A stretch of 22,535 bases of DNA from a virus. Below are positions 15,301 to 20,087 of the stretch, in pieces. The notes beneath the pieces were generated by a model, which saw only the letters and a list, made by a program, of their open reading frames with translations, was not told the DNA's origin and did no database searches. Location: the IMG/VR virus record IMGVR_UViG_3300008108_000781, positions 1-22,535 of that record; one strand, 5' to 3'. Both the position numbers and the translations under genes were made by a program. Every line of letters begins with the position of its first letter. Positions within the stretch are counted from its first letter, which is position 1.

Positions 15301-17690
15301 GTTGCAGCAGTAATAATACCACTATTAATGTTAGCTACATTAGTATAGGACGTAGTAATATTGGCATTAGTGATTATAGCACCAGTAATAATTCCTGTAT
15401 TAATGTTGCCAGAATTGACATATAGATTTGAAACTGATCCATTAGTTATTGTTGCTGCAGTGATAATACCAGTATTGATATTAGCTGTATTTGTGTAAGA
15501 GGTTATAATATCTGCATTAGTTACTACTGCCTCAGTAATTACACCTACATTGATATTAGCTCTATTTGTATAAGAAGTAGAGATTCCTGCATTAGTAATA
15601 GTAGCGGAATCAATAGTGGCTGAAGTAATAATTCCACTATTAATGTTAGCTACATTAGTATATGATGTAGTGATTCCTGCATTAGTTATTATGGCTTCAG
15701 TGATGATACCAGTATTAATATTGGCCTGGTTTGTATAAGAGGTGGTAGTAAAGGAGTTGTCAATAATACTAGTCTGGCCAGTTAACGAAGTTACAACGCC
15801 AAGATTAATATTAGCTACATTAGTGTATGATGTGGTAATATTGGCATTAGTAATAGTTGCGCCAGCAATAGTAGCCGAAGTAATAATTCCACTATTAATA
15901 TTGGCTACATCAGTATAAGACGTGGAGATTCCAGCATTAACAATAGTTGCAAACTGAGTATTAGAACTTGTAATTCCCGCTTGACTAATCGTAGCTGATG
16001 TTATAATTCCAGTATTAATATTGGCTTCATTAGAGTAAGATGTTGCAACAAATGAAAATGAGGTTATTCCAACATTAATATCTGCCGAACTAATAGTTGC
16101 ACTAGTAATAATGCCAGTATTAATATTAGCAATGTTTGTATAAGAGGTGGAAATTCCAGCATTAGAAATAGTCGCACTAGAAATAGTAGCTGTAGTAATA
16201 ATTCCACTATTAATATTGGCTTGATTTGTGTAGGAAGTGGTAATATTGGCGTTGGTAATAGTGGCACCAGTAATCGTAGCTGTAGTAACAATACCGATGT
16301 TAATATTAGCTTGATTTGTATATGATGTTGTTATACCAACATTACCTATGGTAGCATTAGTAATAATACCTGTGTTAATATTAGCTTGATTAGTGTAAGA
16401 CGTGCTAATATTAGCATTAGTTACGGTAGCACCAGTAATTGTAGCAGTAGTAATGATACCACTATTAATATTAGCCGTATTTGTATAAGAATTCGTAGCG
16501 TTTATATTAGTAACAGTAGCTCCACCAATTGTAGCAGTTGTGAGGATACCAATATTGATGTTTGCCTGATTAGTTGTAGATGTCTGTACATTAAGGTTAG
16601 TAATTCCAGCACCAGTTATGGTTGCAGAAGTAATGATACCAATATTAATCCTAGCAGTATTAGTATTGGAATTAGTAATATTGGAACCTAAAATTATAAC
16701 ACTTGTAATAATACCGGTATTGATATTAACATCATTTGAATATACGGTAGTTGCATTTAAATTACTAACAACTGCTGAATTAATTGAGGCTGTAGTAATA
16801 ATACCCGAATTAATATTAGCTTGATTTGTATATGATGTATCACTGAATAGTGTATTGACAATTGCCGCAGTACTATTGATATCGCTTGTATCAATAAAAT
16901 CGGAGTATACTCTTGGAATATCTGCTCTTCCGGCTTTTGGATTACCAATTACAATATTATTATCAGTGATAGGAGGAGGTGTAAGAACAAAGTTGTAATC
17001 ACGAGTAAGTCCTATGGTTGTTCCAGCGAGTGTCTGTGTAGCATTTGTGGATATAGTTATTGTAGTTGTAGTCTTTGAGACTACAGTAGTACCTGCGGAA
17101 ATATTAGAAGGACTATCTAAATCTTCAACAAACGCTCCAATTTCAACTTGAGCAGTATCGAGAGCGCTTACACCAGCAATTACATTACTTCCTGCTGTAG
17201 TATTTCCAAGAATATCTACTTCGCCAGAGAAAGGATTTGTTGCCCCGTAGGTTAATTGGATTTGATCTATTCCTACAGAAAATACTTGTTCATCCGAACG
17301 TAAGTATTGCCCAGTAATTCCATATCCTACGCTAATACTTGCAGTGTTTATTCCAATAATACTAAAAGAACTTGGGAATTCAAATCGACCAGTCTTATTA
17401 ACAAGACGACTTGCGAAATTATCAGCTAATAATATAATATCAGATCCAAATCCTGTAATAATTGATGTACTTCCTGTCCCTAAAGTTACACCAGCTCCAA
17501 TTGTTACAGTATCGCCTTTTCTGAGTCCTAAAGTAGCAATTCCTAATATTCTATTACTGGAAACAGCGGATATTATTCCAGTTTTTGTTAAAAGAAATCT
17601 TTCATTTATATTTAAATATTCTGAGTTTACAGAACCACTAATATCAGCATTACCAACTACGACTAATTCAGAATTTGCAACTACTTTCAA
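3318..17690 (-). CDS. Giant multidomain tail fibre / adhesin with C-terminal Peptidase_S74 chaperone
   Basis: One open frame encodes 4790 residues. Map: 1-284, N-terminal region opening with SELVVVGNADISG, a pattern common in marine phage fibres; about 285-1315, tandem NIN(S/T)GIIT array; 1316-1465, linker; about 1468-1500, YYVSSVNGDDANDGKT followed by TIKRA, typical of phage pectin-lyase-like beta-helices; about 1555-2230, four CxRD modules; about 2237-2510, resumed beta-helix (VCIIVEAGNYVEDNPIILYD); about 2534-3294, three 'HGF..GDPVIY'-type modules; about 3600-4690, ADLLDG and GNVTG repeats; 4696-4790, Peptidase_S74. In that last domain SDIKLKTN gives Ser4696 and Lys4701, the spacing of the known self-cleaving pair, then HQIGVVAQEVEEVIPELV and a C-terminal coiled coil. 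Such chaperones trimerise the fibre and then cut themselves off. The start is TTG (17690), as no ATG lies between it and the in-frame stop at 17726. Host-receptor binding is inferred. Product mass is near half a megadalton. Confidence 0.9.
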   Translation of the reverse strand: MKVVANSELVVVGNADISGSVNSEYLNINERFLLTKTGIISAVSSNRILGIATLGLRKGDTVTIGAGVTLGTGSTSIITGFGSDIILLADNFASRLVNKTGRFEFPSSFSIIGINTASISVGYGITGQYLRSDEQVFSVGIDQIQLTYGATNPFSGEVDILGNTTAGSNVIAGVSALDTAQVEIGAFVEDLDSPSNISAGTTVVSKTTTTITISTNATQTLAGTTIGLTRDYNFVLTPPPITDNNIVIGNPKAGRADIPRVYSDFIDTSDINSTAAIVNTLFSDTSYTNQANINSGIITTASINSAVVSNLNATTVYSNDVNINTGIITSVIILGSNITNSNTNTARINIGIITSATITGAGITNLNVQTSTTNQANINIGILTTATIGGATVTNINATNSYTNTANINSGIITTATITGATVTNANISTSYTNQANINTGIITNATIGNVGITTSYTNQANINIGIVTTATITGATITNANITTSYTNQANINSGIITTATISSATISNAGISTSYTNIANINTGIITSATISSADINVGITSFSFVATSYSNEANINTGIITSATISQAGITSSNTQFATIVNAGISTSYTDVANINSGIITSATIAGATITNANITTSYTNVANINLGVVTSLTGQTSIIDNSFTTTSYTNQANINTGIITEAIITNAGITTSYTNVANINSGIITSATIDSATITNAGISTSYTNRANINVGVITEAVVTNADIITSYTNTANINTGIITAATITNGSVSNLYVNSGNINTGIITGAIITNANITTSYTNVANINSGIITAATIEYATILNAGITTSYTNVANINSGIITNATITNEVTTNANITTSYTNVANINVGFITAATVTNANITTSYTNQANINSGIITEAIITNAGITTSYTNVANINSGIITNATITNAIVTNANISTSYTNQANINVGLITAATITNGSVSTLYVNSGNINTGIITGAIITNANITTSYTNQANINSGILTSAVITNAGITSSYTNVANINVGFITAATVTNINATNSYTNTANINSGIITNASIEYATIQNAGISTSYTNQANINVGVITAAIITNANITTSYSNVANINTGIITSAIIDSEVVTNSSISTSYTNRANINVGVITAATITNANVTTSYTNQANINTGIVTTAHINTAYIGSANINIGFATYLGVTTSLTDRANINVGVITSAGITTATIDRLNVNTGVATYLDVRVSYSGTSYVNTGIITNVGITSGSANLLYLNAGIATYLGITSSVTNEAKINAGIITNANITTATVNTLNVNSGIATYLGITTAVATAFNINTAYINSGIITSANASSLIGQNVNIVNGNVDNLNATLGFVTHLSATNINVSGISTLGNVRIGTGNTSLVVTGNARITGILTIGSSSVTINGNNNNVSGVNSITGNVGVFTNVQVSGINTFTSLRNNVTFKTSQLGIATNYDLVLPPTLGQNGQLLGLNADGTLGFATGTGLYENRYYVSSVNGDDANDGKTLPVKTIKRASQLASFDSFIIPGQRYLDAGNLIESNKEFIKEEVVAYLEFNYEDISTRLMDYDPVICKRDIGYLVDALAYDIRFGGNSKSREAGLAYWSGATSYVAGEEEEAIFAYEYIKFLGQYIINNQSPPTLYQTAVSQTFDFTIIDDPENTNTNYFHRSKDARNLIIGNRQEIIDKSLASVALAATTGFYFPGEQETNERSRYYDSYKLIQINKQEIVDKSIASIAIGFPTGFYVPGPGVTSTTEDSRYYDAYRLIQINKSEIVATALTAISVQYPTLWSSGVSSAKCQRDLGYFVDAVSTDVFTGGNNYARAFTGFYFVGVGTTSLAGEEQQTIYGFQQAGTQMRRAITNLLTNKNLNVSSGPETYNGGGGNVGVSSTTACTDVQNTIVSLVGIVTAAIGVGNTSGLPAVNYGDFDLNVIGYGMTEGIWKCARDTGFFIDAVSTDVFTGGNNYARAFTGFYFSNVGNLLADGLAGETAESNYVFESARDYMKKAVTNQLNSRDLTITADPVTGFNTDPNSCSNVRSTIDTLTGIVTTAVGSGSTAGIGATTNYGYFLVNSTYNVSDFVGIGTTNVVGGRKCARDLGYIVDAVAQDISYGTNQHILYATKKYFDGAGAARTDGLLGEEVISAYAFQSLGTYAKRAVTNWLNYQDLSIQNDVSVGSTNKDVNVCANIRSNIDNLVGILTTAVISGSIVGIATTNLGLTDCADVRSALVNYVGIITTIVGLGTTAAPALVAPGTQSQPVCIIVEAGNYVEDNPIILYDDVAIVGDNLRNTIIRPANAGKDLFRVRNGIYLTGFAMKDAIDLAGVPQNTFDYAVAFDDPSDNLTSRAGYATKLDKPTITRSPYIQNCSILSFLGGNGMLVDGNKVLTPNVPLISEEVEVGPDAIQPEQGKSMVAAAFTMVSFGGIGWRVINDGYSQVVSCFQIFCRYGSLAQSGGYLSITNSATNFGLYALRSTGYSRNSFIFDRGRVAATGTSGGLQTLKAVGYGRSDVENYILRFFDGNGVDRTSQFKPAVTVKEFNGATGVGLTENTITITTHGFNNADPVIYNGDEQVIPNRIVGGLVNDNQYYVVYIDADNFKLAEDESLNTIVDLTSLSTGIHTITKSTQDFFVKEIIDSHNSYQKLTLAGVGSTASFVSGRLISQTVVGGTATGFAVTYNNTTRELIVALELSSGVRRNFSVTNGTTVLNINDHSPSPISIGVSAVVGLTTYWTVEFKTDSTIAGTLVQNIGTLPEVYKLHFHRPSIVNSSSHTWEFSGSGIDYNALPQNGGQTDPRSEQVSELGGRVYSSGTNELGDFKIGDSIVAYNRTGNIIFNNTVTIGTLDSIRLSLSGGNVIEEFSTDTDLGDNEIGGPKHSRVPTQLSTRSFLNNRLGDFIDKSVSTNAIPNAVVQLNSIGQINADLIPPKTVNYYKSSVDGGRTQLVNYIPATSLVSGDTVVEPTDSFVLITDTVGQYLVLNNSTVYNFLNGDEVVSVTSGGGAIGVVTAPPRIGVGLGTTTLSFPNVGYGTTGLVRGVPLTLNSLVGGSGYNNPGIYTGVRLDTSTGIGTGITATITVGVSGTVTNVAINTGGYKFAVGDVLTLNNPTPIGGRTGGSNFTVNIATVETRLYLALSNGQKFPGSSALSDFVSDRNAVAISTNIGIGYTVTFTPTDISVGGSVDFANDRIVVGSGHSFVDGDPVIYRSGGGTPIGPLLDTTTYYIKTVGLTSVQLYSTYALVTIKDLTSSGTLTHSLSRVGVNTLTDQITFKNHGLSQGEAVKVTGNTPTGITTGSFYFAGSVTTNSFTFHETRAAALASINGLLLNTVSLAGGTINSAVGIMTLTEQNVEYSRTVNTSSSDTNNWSLLSVGSLDASNIITGTLSPSRLGSGTANDQTFLRGDSSYQKVITSVGIGTTQPIGVTATSSELAPGGVGVNTYYGNINITLNRAQTSSDEYSTLGVSRFKSSTFTVGTDGAISIKNSVTGDVDAATLGGQNSAYYLDILNSTGTLPVTRGGTNLTAAPSLGFTLLGNGSSYTLTGSPEFAGVVGAGFTVLIDKDISFANSSNWTGNKAAKIQYFNGSLYNQYTTNWILRNSGGTDVVTVSVAGTGTFTGAIQATRFTSTQATGTAPFTVSSTTLVTNLNADLLDGKNTGTSGNTIPLLDGSNTWSGTQLFSSSFEAEAKTKDDITTRTKSGFWQTDTATTAEGWPQTTNTWYHLLSSTHSNTANYYAMQFAGSFYNSNDIYYRSTNGSGTTAWNKLWHQGNDGSGSGLDADLLDGLNSSTTNTVSTIVSRDAWGGFSAGIVTATSFVGPLTGNVTGNLTGNVTGNLTGNISNTVTGTATTELVRGNMADNDFFRILIGGTTSNAGYVEIATADDGTEPIYVRQYSGTFTSLQRTATLLDGSGNTTFPGIVTATRFISNVSTGTAPFTVTSTTQVTNLNASLLEGYSTDSANTASRIVLRNVLGGFAAGIVTATSFVGPLTGNVTGNVTGNVSGTAGGLSGTPSITINALTATSAVVGTNVVLNSTGINVTGIITATSFVGPLTGNVTGNATGLSGTPSITINALTATSGVVGTNVVLNSTGINVTGVVTATSFVGPLTGNVTGNATGLSGTPSITVNTITATSGIITSIELGNLTDTTITRASAGRIAVEGVNVVTVSSTDTLTNNSTTYNGSGAVTFTVTSNATSANTAGAIVSRDASGNFSAGTISATTFSGGAGTFSNNVTINDGGASSNTTAFGTYKRLVFDNSFNDAARGPNKITLYNDGSTWAGGFGIHSDTVSYYSGGTHRWYKVNSQTSFSEILTLTAAGALTAASTISATRLISTVATGTAPFTVSSTTEVTNLNAALLNGFSSATTNTGNTIVRRDASGNINGNTITGTTIVGGTGTAIGGGGLVVNGTTGDNDSQLIIKKPSQSSFGVLTWDGIVFLSSNIYYTDGSWVHSAPAGNNNNQLFLLQPGSGARWYASNNATGSWNVASNLELWNDSGTWQRPLANTLTMNTSGTGISGSTTYNNSGAATFTVTSNATAANTASTIVARDAFGNFNAGIITATFSGTFNGSINGNATGLTGTPSVTVNALTATSATIGTNVIVNSTGIRVTGVTTSTGGFVGALTGNVSGNVTGNVTGNVTGNLTNTVTGTNTTELVRGNMADNDQFRILIGGTASNAGYVEIATADDGTEPIYVRQYTGVFSTLTRTATLLDGSGNTTFPGTVTAQSDIKLKTNINTIEKALEKVLKLRGVEYDRIDMNGEHQIGVVAQEVEEVIPELVFETEDGTKSVAYGNMVAVLIEAIKEQQSQIEDLKNQINELKK
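3603..3605 (-). other. Predicted Peptidase_S74 self-cleavage site in the giant fibre
   Basis: These bases are the TCT codon for Ser4696 in QSDIKLKTN. In characterised fibre chaperones of this family, the bond before the equivalent serine is cut and a lysine five residues on (here Lys4701) is needed. Cleavage would release a 95-residue C-terminal chaperone and leave a 4695-residue mature fibre. The chaperone is at the short end for the family. Confidence 0.75.
3621..3848 (-). repeat. Copy 2 of a duplicated 76-residue fibre module (next to the S74 domain)
   Basis: Residues 4615-4690 run from TVTGTNTTELVRGNMADND to DGSGNTTFPG. By eye, 68 of 76 residues equal those of the module at 6027-6254. 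Stretches such as SNAGYVEIATADDGTEPIYV are unchanged, and the DNA is partly identical as well. This copy leads directly into the chaperone domain. Confidence 0.85.
3870..4055 (-). repeat. GNVTG/GTPSITINALTATS repeat, distal copy
   Basis: A diverged copy of the 55-residue repeat at 5430-5830. It reads GLTGTPSVTVNALTATSATI, then GTNVIVNSTGIRVTG, then GFVGALTGNVSG and several NVTG units. It lies just before the second 76-residue module. Confidence 0.75.
5430..5830 (-). repeat. Tandem ~55-residue GNVTG/LSGTPSITI repeats in the fibre
   Basis: Two almost identical units occur in tandem, each reading LSGTPSITINALTATS, GTNVVLNSTGINVTG and ATSFVGPLTGNVTGNATG. A partial third unit (GTPSITVNTITATSGIITS) follows on the 5'-to-3' path of the gene. 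Short GN(V/L)TG units are strung together at several places (about 3870, 5780 and 6280). The pattern is that of beta-structured fibre shafts, which is inference. Confidence 0.8.
6027..6254 (-). repeat. Copy 1 of a duplicated 76-residue fibre module (internal)
   Basis: Residues 3813-3888 run from TVTGTATTELVRGNMADND to DGSGNTTFPG, differing from the copy at 3621-3848 at only 8 of 76 positions. This copy lies about 800 residues before the other and is followed by more fibre sequence and not by an S74 domain. Confidence 0.85.
11090..13035 (-). repeat. Four CxRD helical modules within the fibre
   Basis: Related modules begin at residues 1555 (CKRDIGYLVDALAYD), 1780 (CQRDLGYFVDAVSTD), 1924 (CARDTGFFIDAVSTD) and 2074 (CARDLGYIVDAVAQD). 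Copies 2 and 3 share the 15-residue run TGGNNYARAFTGFYF. Each module continues with an Ala-rich helix, an 'RA(I/V)TN.L' segment and, in the last three, a second Cys in C..V...I..L.GI.T. Between the first two lie three linked 'QINKQEIVDKSIASIA' type units. Such modules are familiar in marine cyanophage fibre-like proteins, but I know no established function for them. Confidence 0.75.
14989..15066 (-). repeat. 78-bp exact direct repeat, copy A
   Basis: This stretch is identical base for base, by eye, to 15634-15711 in the fibre's tandem array. Most copies in the array differ at synonymous sites, so exact identity over 78 bases points to recent duplication or gene conversion. Confidence 0.8.
15634..15711 (-). 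repeat. 78-bp exact direct repeat, copy B
   Basis: Second copy of the exact repeat at 14989-15066, 645 bases away (215 codons, so in frame). Shorter exact pairs also occur in the array: 56 bases at 14746-14801 and 15061-15116, and 41 bases at 15151-15191 and 15331-15371. Confidence 0.8.
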
Positions 17691-17709
17691 ACTACTACTT
17701 TCTCTGATA

Positions 17710-17717
17710 TATTTAGA
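17710..17717 (-). promoter_or_regulatory. Possible variant late promoter (TCTAAATA) before the giant fibre
   Basis: The minus strand reads TCTAAATA, one base off TATAAATA, in the gap between the 755-residue gene and the fibre. It ends 19 bases before the TTG start, close to the 20-base spacing of the GATAAATA motif before the gene at 22153. A purine-rich AGAGAAAG lies between it and the TTG and may be the ribosome site. Confidence 0.45.
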
Positions 17718-17723
17718 GCAATT

Positions 17724-19991
17724 TTAAATAATACATACATAAGTTCTTGGTATTTGGAAAGGATTTATTGTAGTTATTCCAACATTCTGTAGAATATAAA
17801 TTGTTCCTAGTCCTGTGTACGTTGACCTTATATAAGACTCTCTTCCGGAAGAGACTGCAAATAGACTTCCTAACGCATTGTAGGTCTTCGATAGTGAGTT
17901 GTCCGCAAATCCACCAATTGAGACTATTCCAGAACCTTCCGGTGATGGTACGAATCGATATGAAGTATCACCATATATCGTTACTAAACCAGTACCAGAT
18001 TTTTCAAACAGATCGGTTTGTCTTGTAGACGCATCACCAGAAATTGTGATGTTTCCAACTCCAACATTAGAATATTCAAGTTCAATTCTTGTTTGAGCAG
18101 ATCCAGTAATTTCAAAAAGAATTGTGTTCTGTGGAACATTAGTTACCCTAGATTCCGAACCTCCGGACAACTTAAGTATTGTACCAATTCCAATATAAAT
18201 CTCAGATTCTTTTTCAATTAGGTTAGAACTTATAGATAGAGTTCCTATTCCAGAATAAGAATTCGTTAGCTTAAGATCAGTAAATCCTCCAACAAACTGA
18301 ACTGAACCTATTCCACTATAAACAAATAGATCAATTTCTCTAGTATCAGCTAATCCACTTAAATTAAATAGAACTGTATTTTCAGGTGGATTACTTACGA
18401 AACTTACAAGTGCTGCATCTTGATAATCACAAGTAACTTCTGTGGAATCGCAAGTGTCATATTCACTATCCGAAATATGAGTCTCGAAGTGGAACAAGAC
18501 AGTTGATCCGTCATTTCGAGTGATACTAATATCGGAATATCCAACTATACTTAGATTTCCATCACCTTCATATACATAAGTGCGACTTGCATTAGACTCC
18601 CCAGAAATCTGATATAGAATAGTATCTTCTGTCGGATTGATAGTGAGACTTTGTACAGAAGTTCCGGAAATATTAAATAAGACCGAATCTCCAACTTGAG
18701 ATATTGTTGAAGATTCGGAAGCACCGGAGAAATAACCTAATACACCAATTCCTACATAAGATTTTGTTTTCTTAATATCTGATGCAAATGCATCAATAAC
18801 TACCAGTCCTTCACCAACATATGAATTAGAAATTCTTTCTTCGGCATTTTCCTGGTCATATACAACTGTTCCAAGACCAGCATAAGTATATGTTCCAAAC
18901 TTACCAAATCCAGTAGCTCCACTGGAAATACCGATCTCACCTAATCCAAAATAACTTGATCTTGTAAATGATTCGGAAACACTTCCATTAATTACAAAAA
19001 GACCTACTCCGAAGTAAGGAGTTAGTGGAGAATAAACAGCAAGGTTTCTTACTTGATCAAATCTAAATGTACCTATACCAGAACCGGAGTTCGTATCGCC
19101 ATTAACATTTCCATATCTGTTGGAATATGTCTTGGCATCACGAGGATTTCCATCTCCGTCTGGTGTAAATCCAGCTCCAGGTACAAATCTAATTCCAAAA
19201 GTACCGACACCAATGTTTTGATCTATACCATAATGTGGAGTATAATCAACAAAAGGATGTACAGTATCAGAATTGTAAAGGCTAGGTAACGTTCCAAATC
19301 CAATATAGGTCTCGGTTTCACTCTCAATAACATTCGATGAGAGGTTTAATGTACCAAAACCTACGTAAGGTGTTAAACGAGAAGTATTTGCAGAATCTGA
19401 AAGAATTAATGAACCGGAACCAAATATGGATCCGGTTTGCGTAATGATAGATGAACCATCAATACTTAGTAGTCCAGTGCCGTTATATGCGTCTACGTCT
19501 TTTTCTACAGCAAATCCAGAAATGCTGAAGAGTTGAGTATTTGTTGTATCTGCGGTTTGTACAGTTAGTGAGGATTCCGCAGAATTATTTTCACCAAGTC
19601 GTAAGGTTCCGGAAGATACGTAAGGTCTTAGTGTTCTTTCTAATCCGCTACCTATTTCGAATAAAGTACCATTACCAACCCAAGTAAAGGTTACTTTCTC
19701 TGTCGCGGTCTTAGCTATAAAGGATATATTTCCAGAAGCAACATATGTAGCATATGTAATAGACTCTCTACCTGAAGATAAGGTAAATAACGATCCATAT
19801 GGATAGAGAGTTTCTCCAACTGATATGAGATACCAATCATCTTCAGGACTTGGAGCTGGAGTGTATACTGGATTTGGTTCTGTTATTAGTCCATTGTCTA
19901 CTGATACTGTCGTCGCAGCTGAAATTAACCCATAATCCTCAGTAGAAAATGAGTTAATTCCAGTGGATTCATTGTAAACATAGACTGTCAT
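17724..19991 (-). CDS. Glycine-rich repeat virion structural protein (755 aa)
   Basis: This is a beta-rich, repeat-built protein of the kind found in the fibre region of marine T4-like phages; no specific function is established that I know of. The N-terminus has DYGLIS and DNGLITEP motifs. From about residue 50 on, a degenerate unit of about 22-45 residues recurs some twenty times, of the form Y-x-G-x-G-x-(L/I)-x-I-S-G-x-A-x-S-R, for example YVGFGTLNLSSNVIES, YSGIGTLSISSNLIEK and YTGLGTIYILQNVG. Two interruptions stand out: an Asp/Gly/Asn-rich loop at about 273-301 (FTPDGDGNPRDAKTY then GNVNGDTNSGSG), which might bind metal, and a Cys pair at about 513-523 (CDSTEVTCD). The ATG at 19991 has no clear Shine-Dalgarno sequence. 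The gene lies downstream of a strong terminator with no NATAAATA motif in the gap. Its TAA stop is in the same frame as the giant fibre. Confidence 0.8.
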   Translation of the reverse strand: MTVYVYNESTGINSFSTEDYGLISAATTVSVDNGLITEPNPVYTPAPSPEDDWYLISVGETLYPYGSLFTLSSGRESITYATYVASGNISFIAKTATEKVTFTWVGNGTLFEIGSGLERTLRPYVSSGTLRLGENNSAESSLTVQTADTTNTQLFSISGFAVEKDVDAYNGTGLLSIDGSSIITQTGSIFGSGSLILSDSANTSRLTPYVGFGTLNLSSNVIESETETYIGFGTLPSLYNSDTVHPFVDYTPHYGIDQNIGVGTFGIRFVPGAGFTPDGDGNPRDAKTYSNRYGNVNGDTNSGSGIGTFRFDQVRNLAVYSPLTPYFGVGLFVINGSVSESFTRSSYFGLGEIGISSGATGFGKFGTYTYAGLGTVVYDQENAEERISNSYVGEGLVVIDAFASDIKKTKSYVGIGVLGYFSGASESSTISQVGDSVLFNISGTSVQSLTINPTEDTILYQISGESNASRTYVYEGDGNLSIVGYSDISITRNDGSTVLFHFETHISDSEYDTCDSTEVTCDYQDAALVSFVSNPPENTVLFNLSGLADTREIDLFVYSGIGSVQFVGGFTDLKLTNSYSGIGTLSISSNLIEKESEIYIGIGTILKLSGGSESRVTNVPQNTILFEITGSAQTRIELEYSNVGVGNITISGDASTRQTDLFEKSGTGLVTIYGDTSYRFVPSPEGSGIVSIGGFADNSLSKTYNALGSLFAVSSGRESYIRSTYTGLGTIYILQNVGITTINPFQIPRTYVCII

Positions 19992-20020
19992 AGAGATAGC
20001 CCAACAGAATTTTTAAAGAA

Positions 20021-20054
20021 AAAGAGAGGATCGCCATAAAAATGCAATCCTCTC
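20021..20054 (-). terminator. Rho-independent terminator after the 335-residue virion gene
   Basis: On the minus strand GAGAGGAT and ATCCTCTC form a perfect 8-bp stem (20047-20054 with 20024-20031) around a 15-base loop, followed by TTTTTCTTT. It lies 33 bases after the stop of the preceding gene. An AT-only inverted repeat (TATTAAA/TTTAATA, 20067-20082) followed by six T lies just upstream and may add a weak second site. Confidence 0.85.
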
Positions 20055-20087
20055 ACCATCAAAAAATATTAAATTTTTAATATAAAA

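Larger units (their letters stand above)
13740..16840 (-). repeat. Tandem NIN(S/T)GIIT protein repeat array (~39 motifs)
   Basis: The repeat unit reads TSYTNVANINSGIIT + SATITNAGI, about 24 residues, or about 31-32 where an extra ATITNANI element is present. I counted about 39 copies of the (A/V)NINxGxxT core between residues 285 and 1315. The last eight drift towards a form with GIATYLGIT. The regular alternation of small polar and beta-branched residues suggests a beta-solenoid or repetitive triple-stranded shaft, which is inference. Larger blocks recur, such as the two copies of TNGSVSNLYVNSGNINTG or its TLYV variant. Codon use varies between copies, so the array is old in part, but some DNA segments are identical. 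Confidence 0.9.

Noticed and set aside
13740-16840. Regular short repeats resembling a CRISPR array
   Set aside because: The repeats are in frame within one coding sequence, vary at the third codon position, and have no constant repeat with unique spacers; no cas genes are present.
16064-16948. Several minus- and plus-strand frames of 60-100 codons over the repeat array, also at 9191-9409 and 12630-12928
   Set aside because: They are alternative frames of a coding sequence with strong repeat structure and carry low-complexity Leu/Ile or Ser/Asn translations with no recognisable domain.
3318-17690. Diversity-generating retroelement target in the fibre
   Set aside because: No reverse transcriptase, template repeat or C-type lectin-like variable end is visible. 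The exact repeats found are in frame duplications without adenine-biased differences that I could see. A retroelement outside the window cannot be ruled out.
17691-17726. A single gene broken by a premature stop (755-residue gene and fibre as one pseudogene)
   Set aside because: The two proteins have different repeat types and complete-looking ends, and the gap holds a promoter-like motif and purine-rich leader. Two separate genes are more likely, though read-through is listed as a finding.
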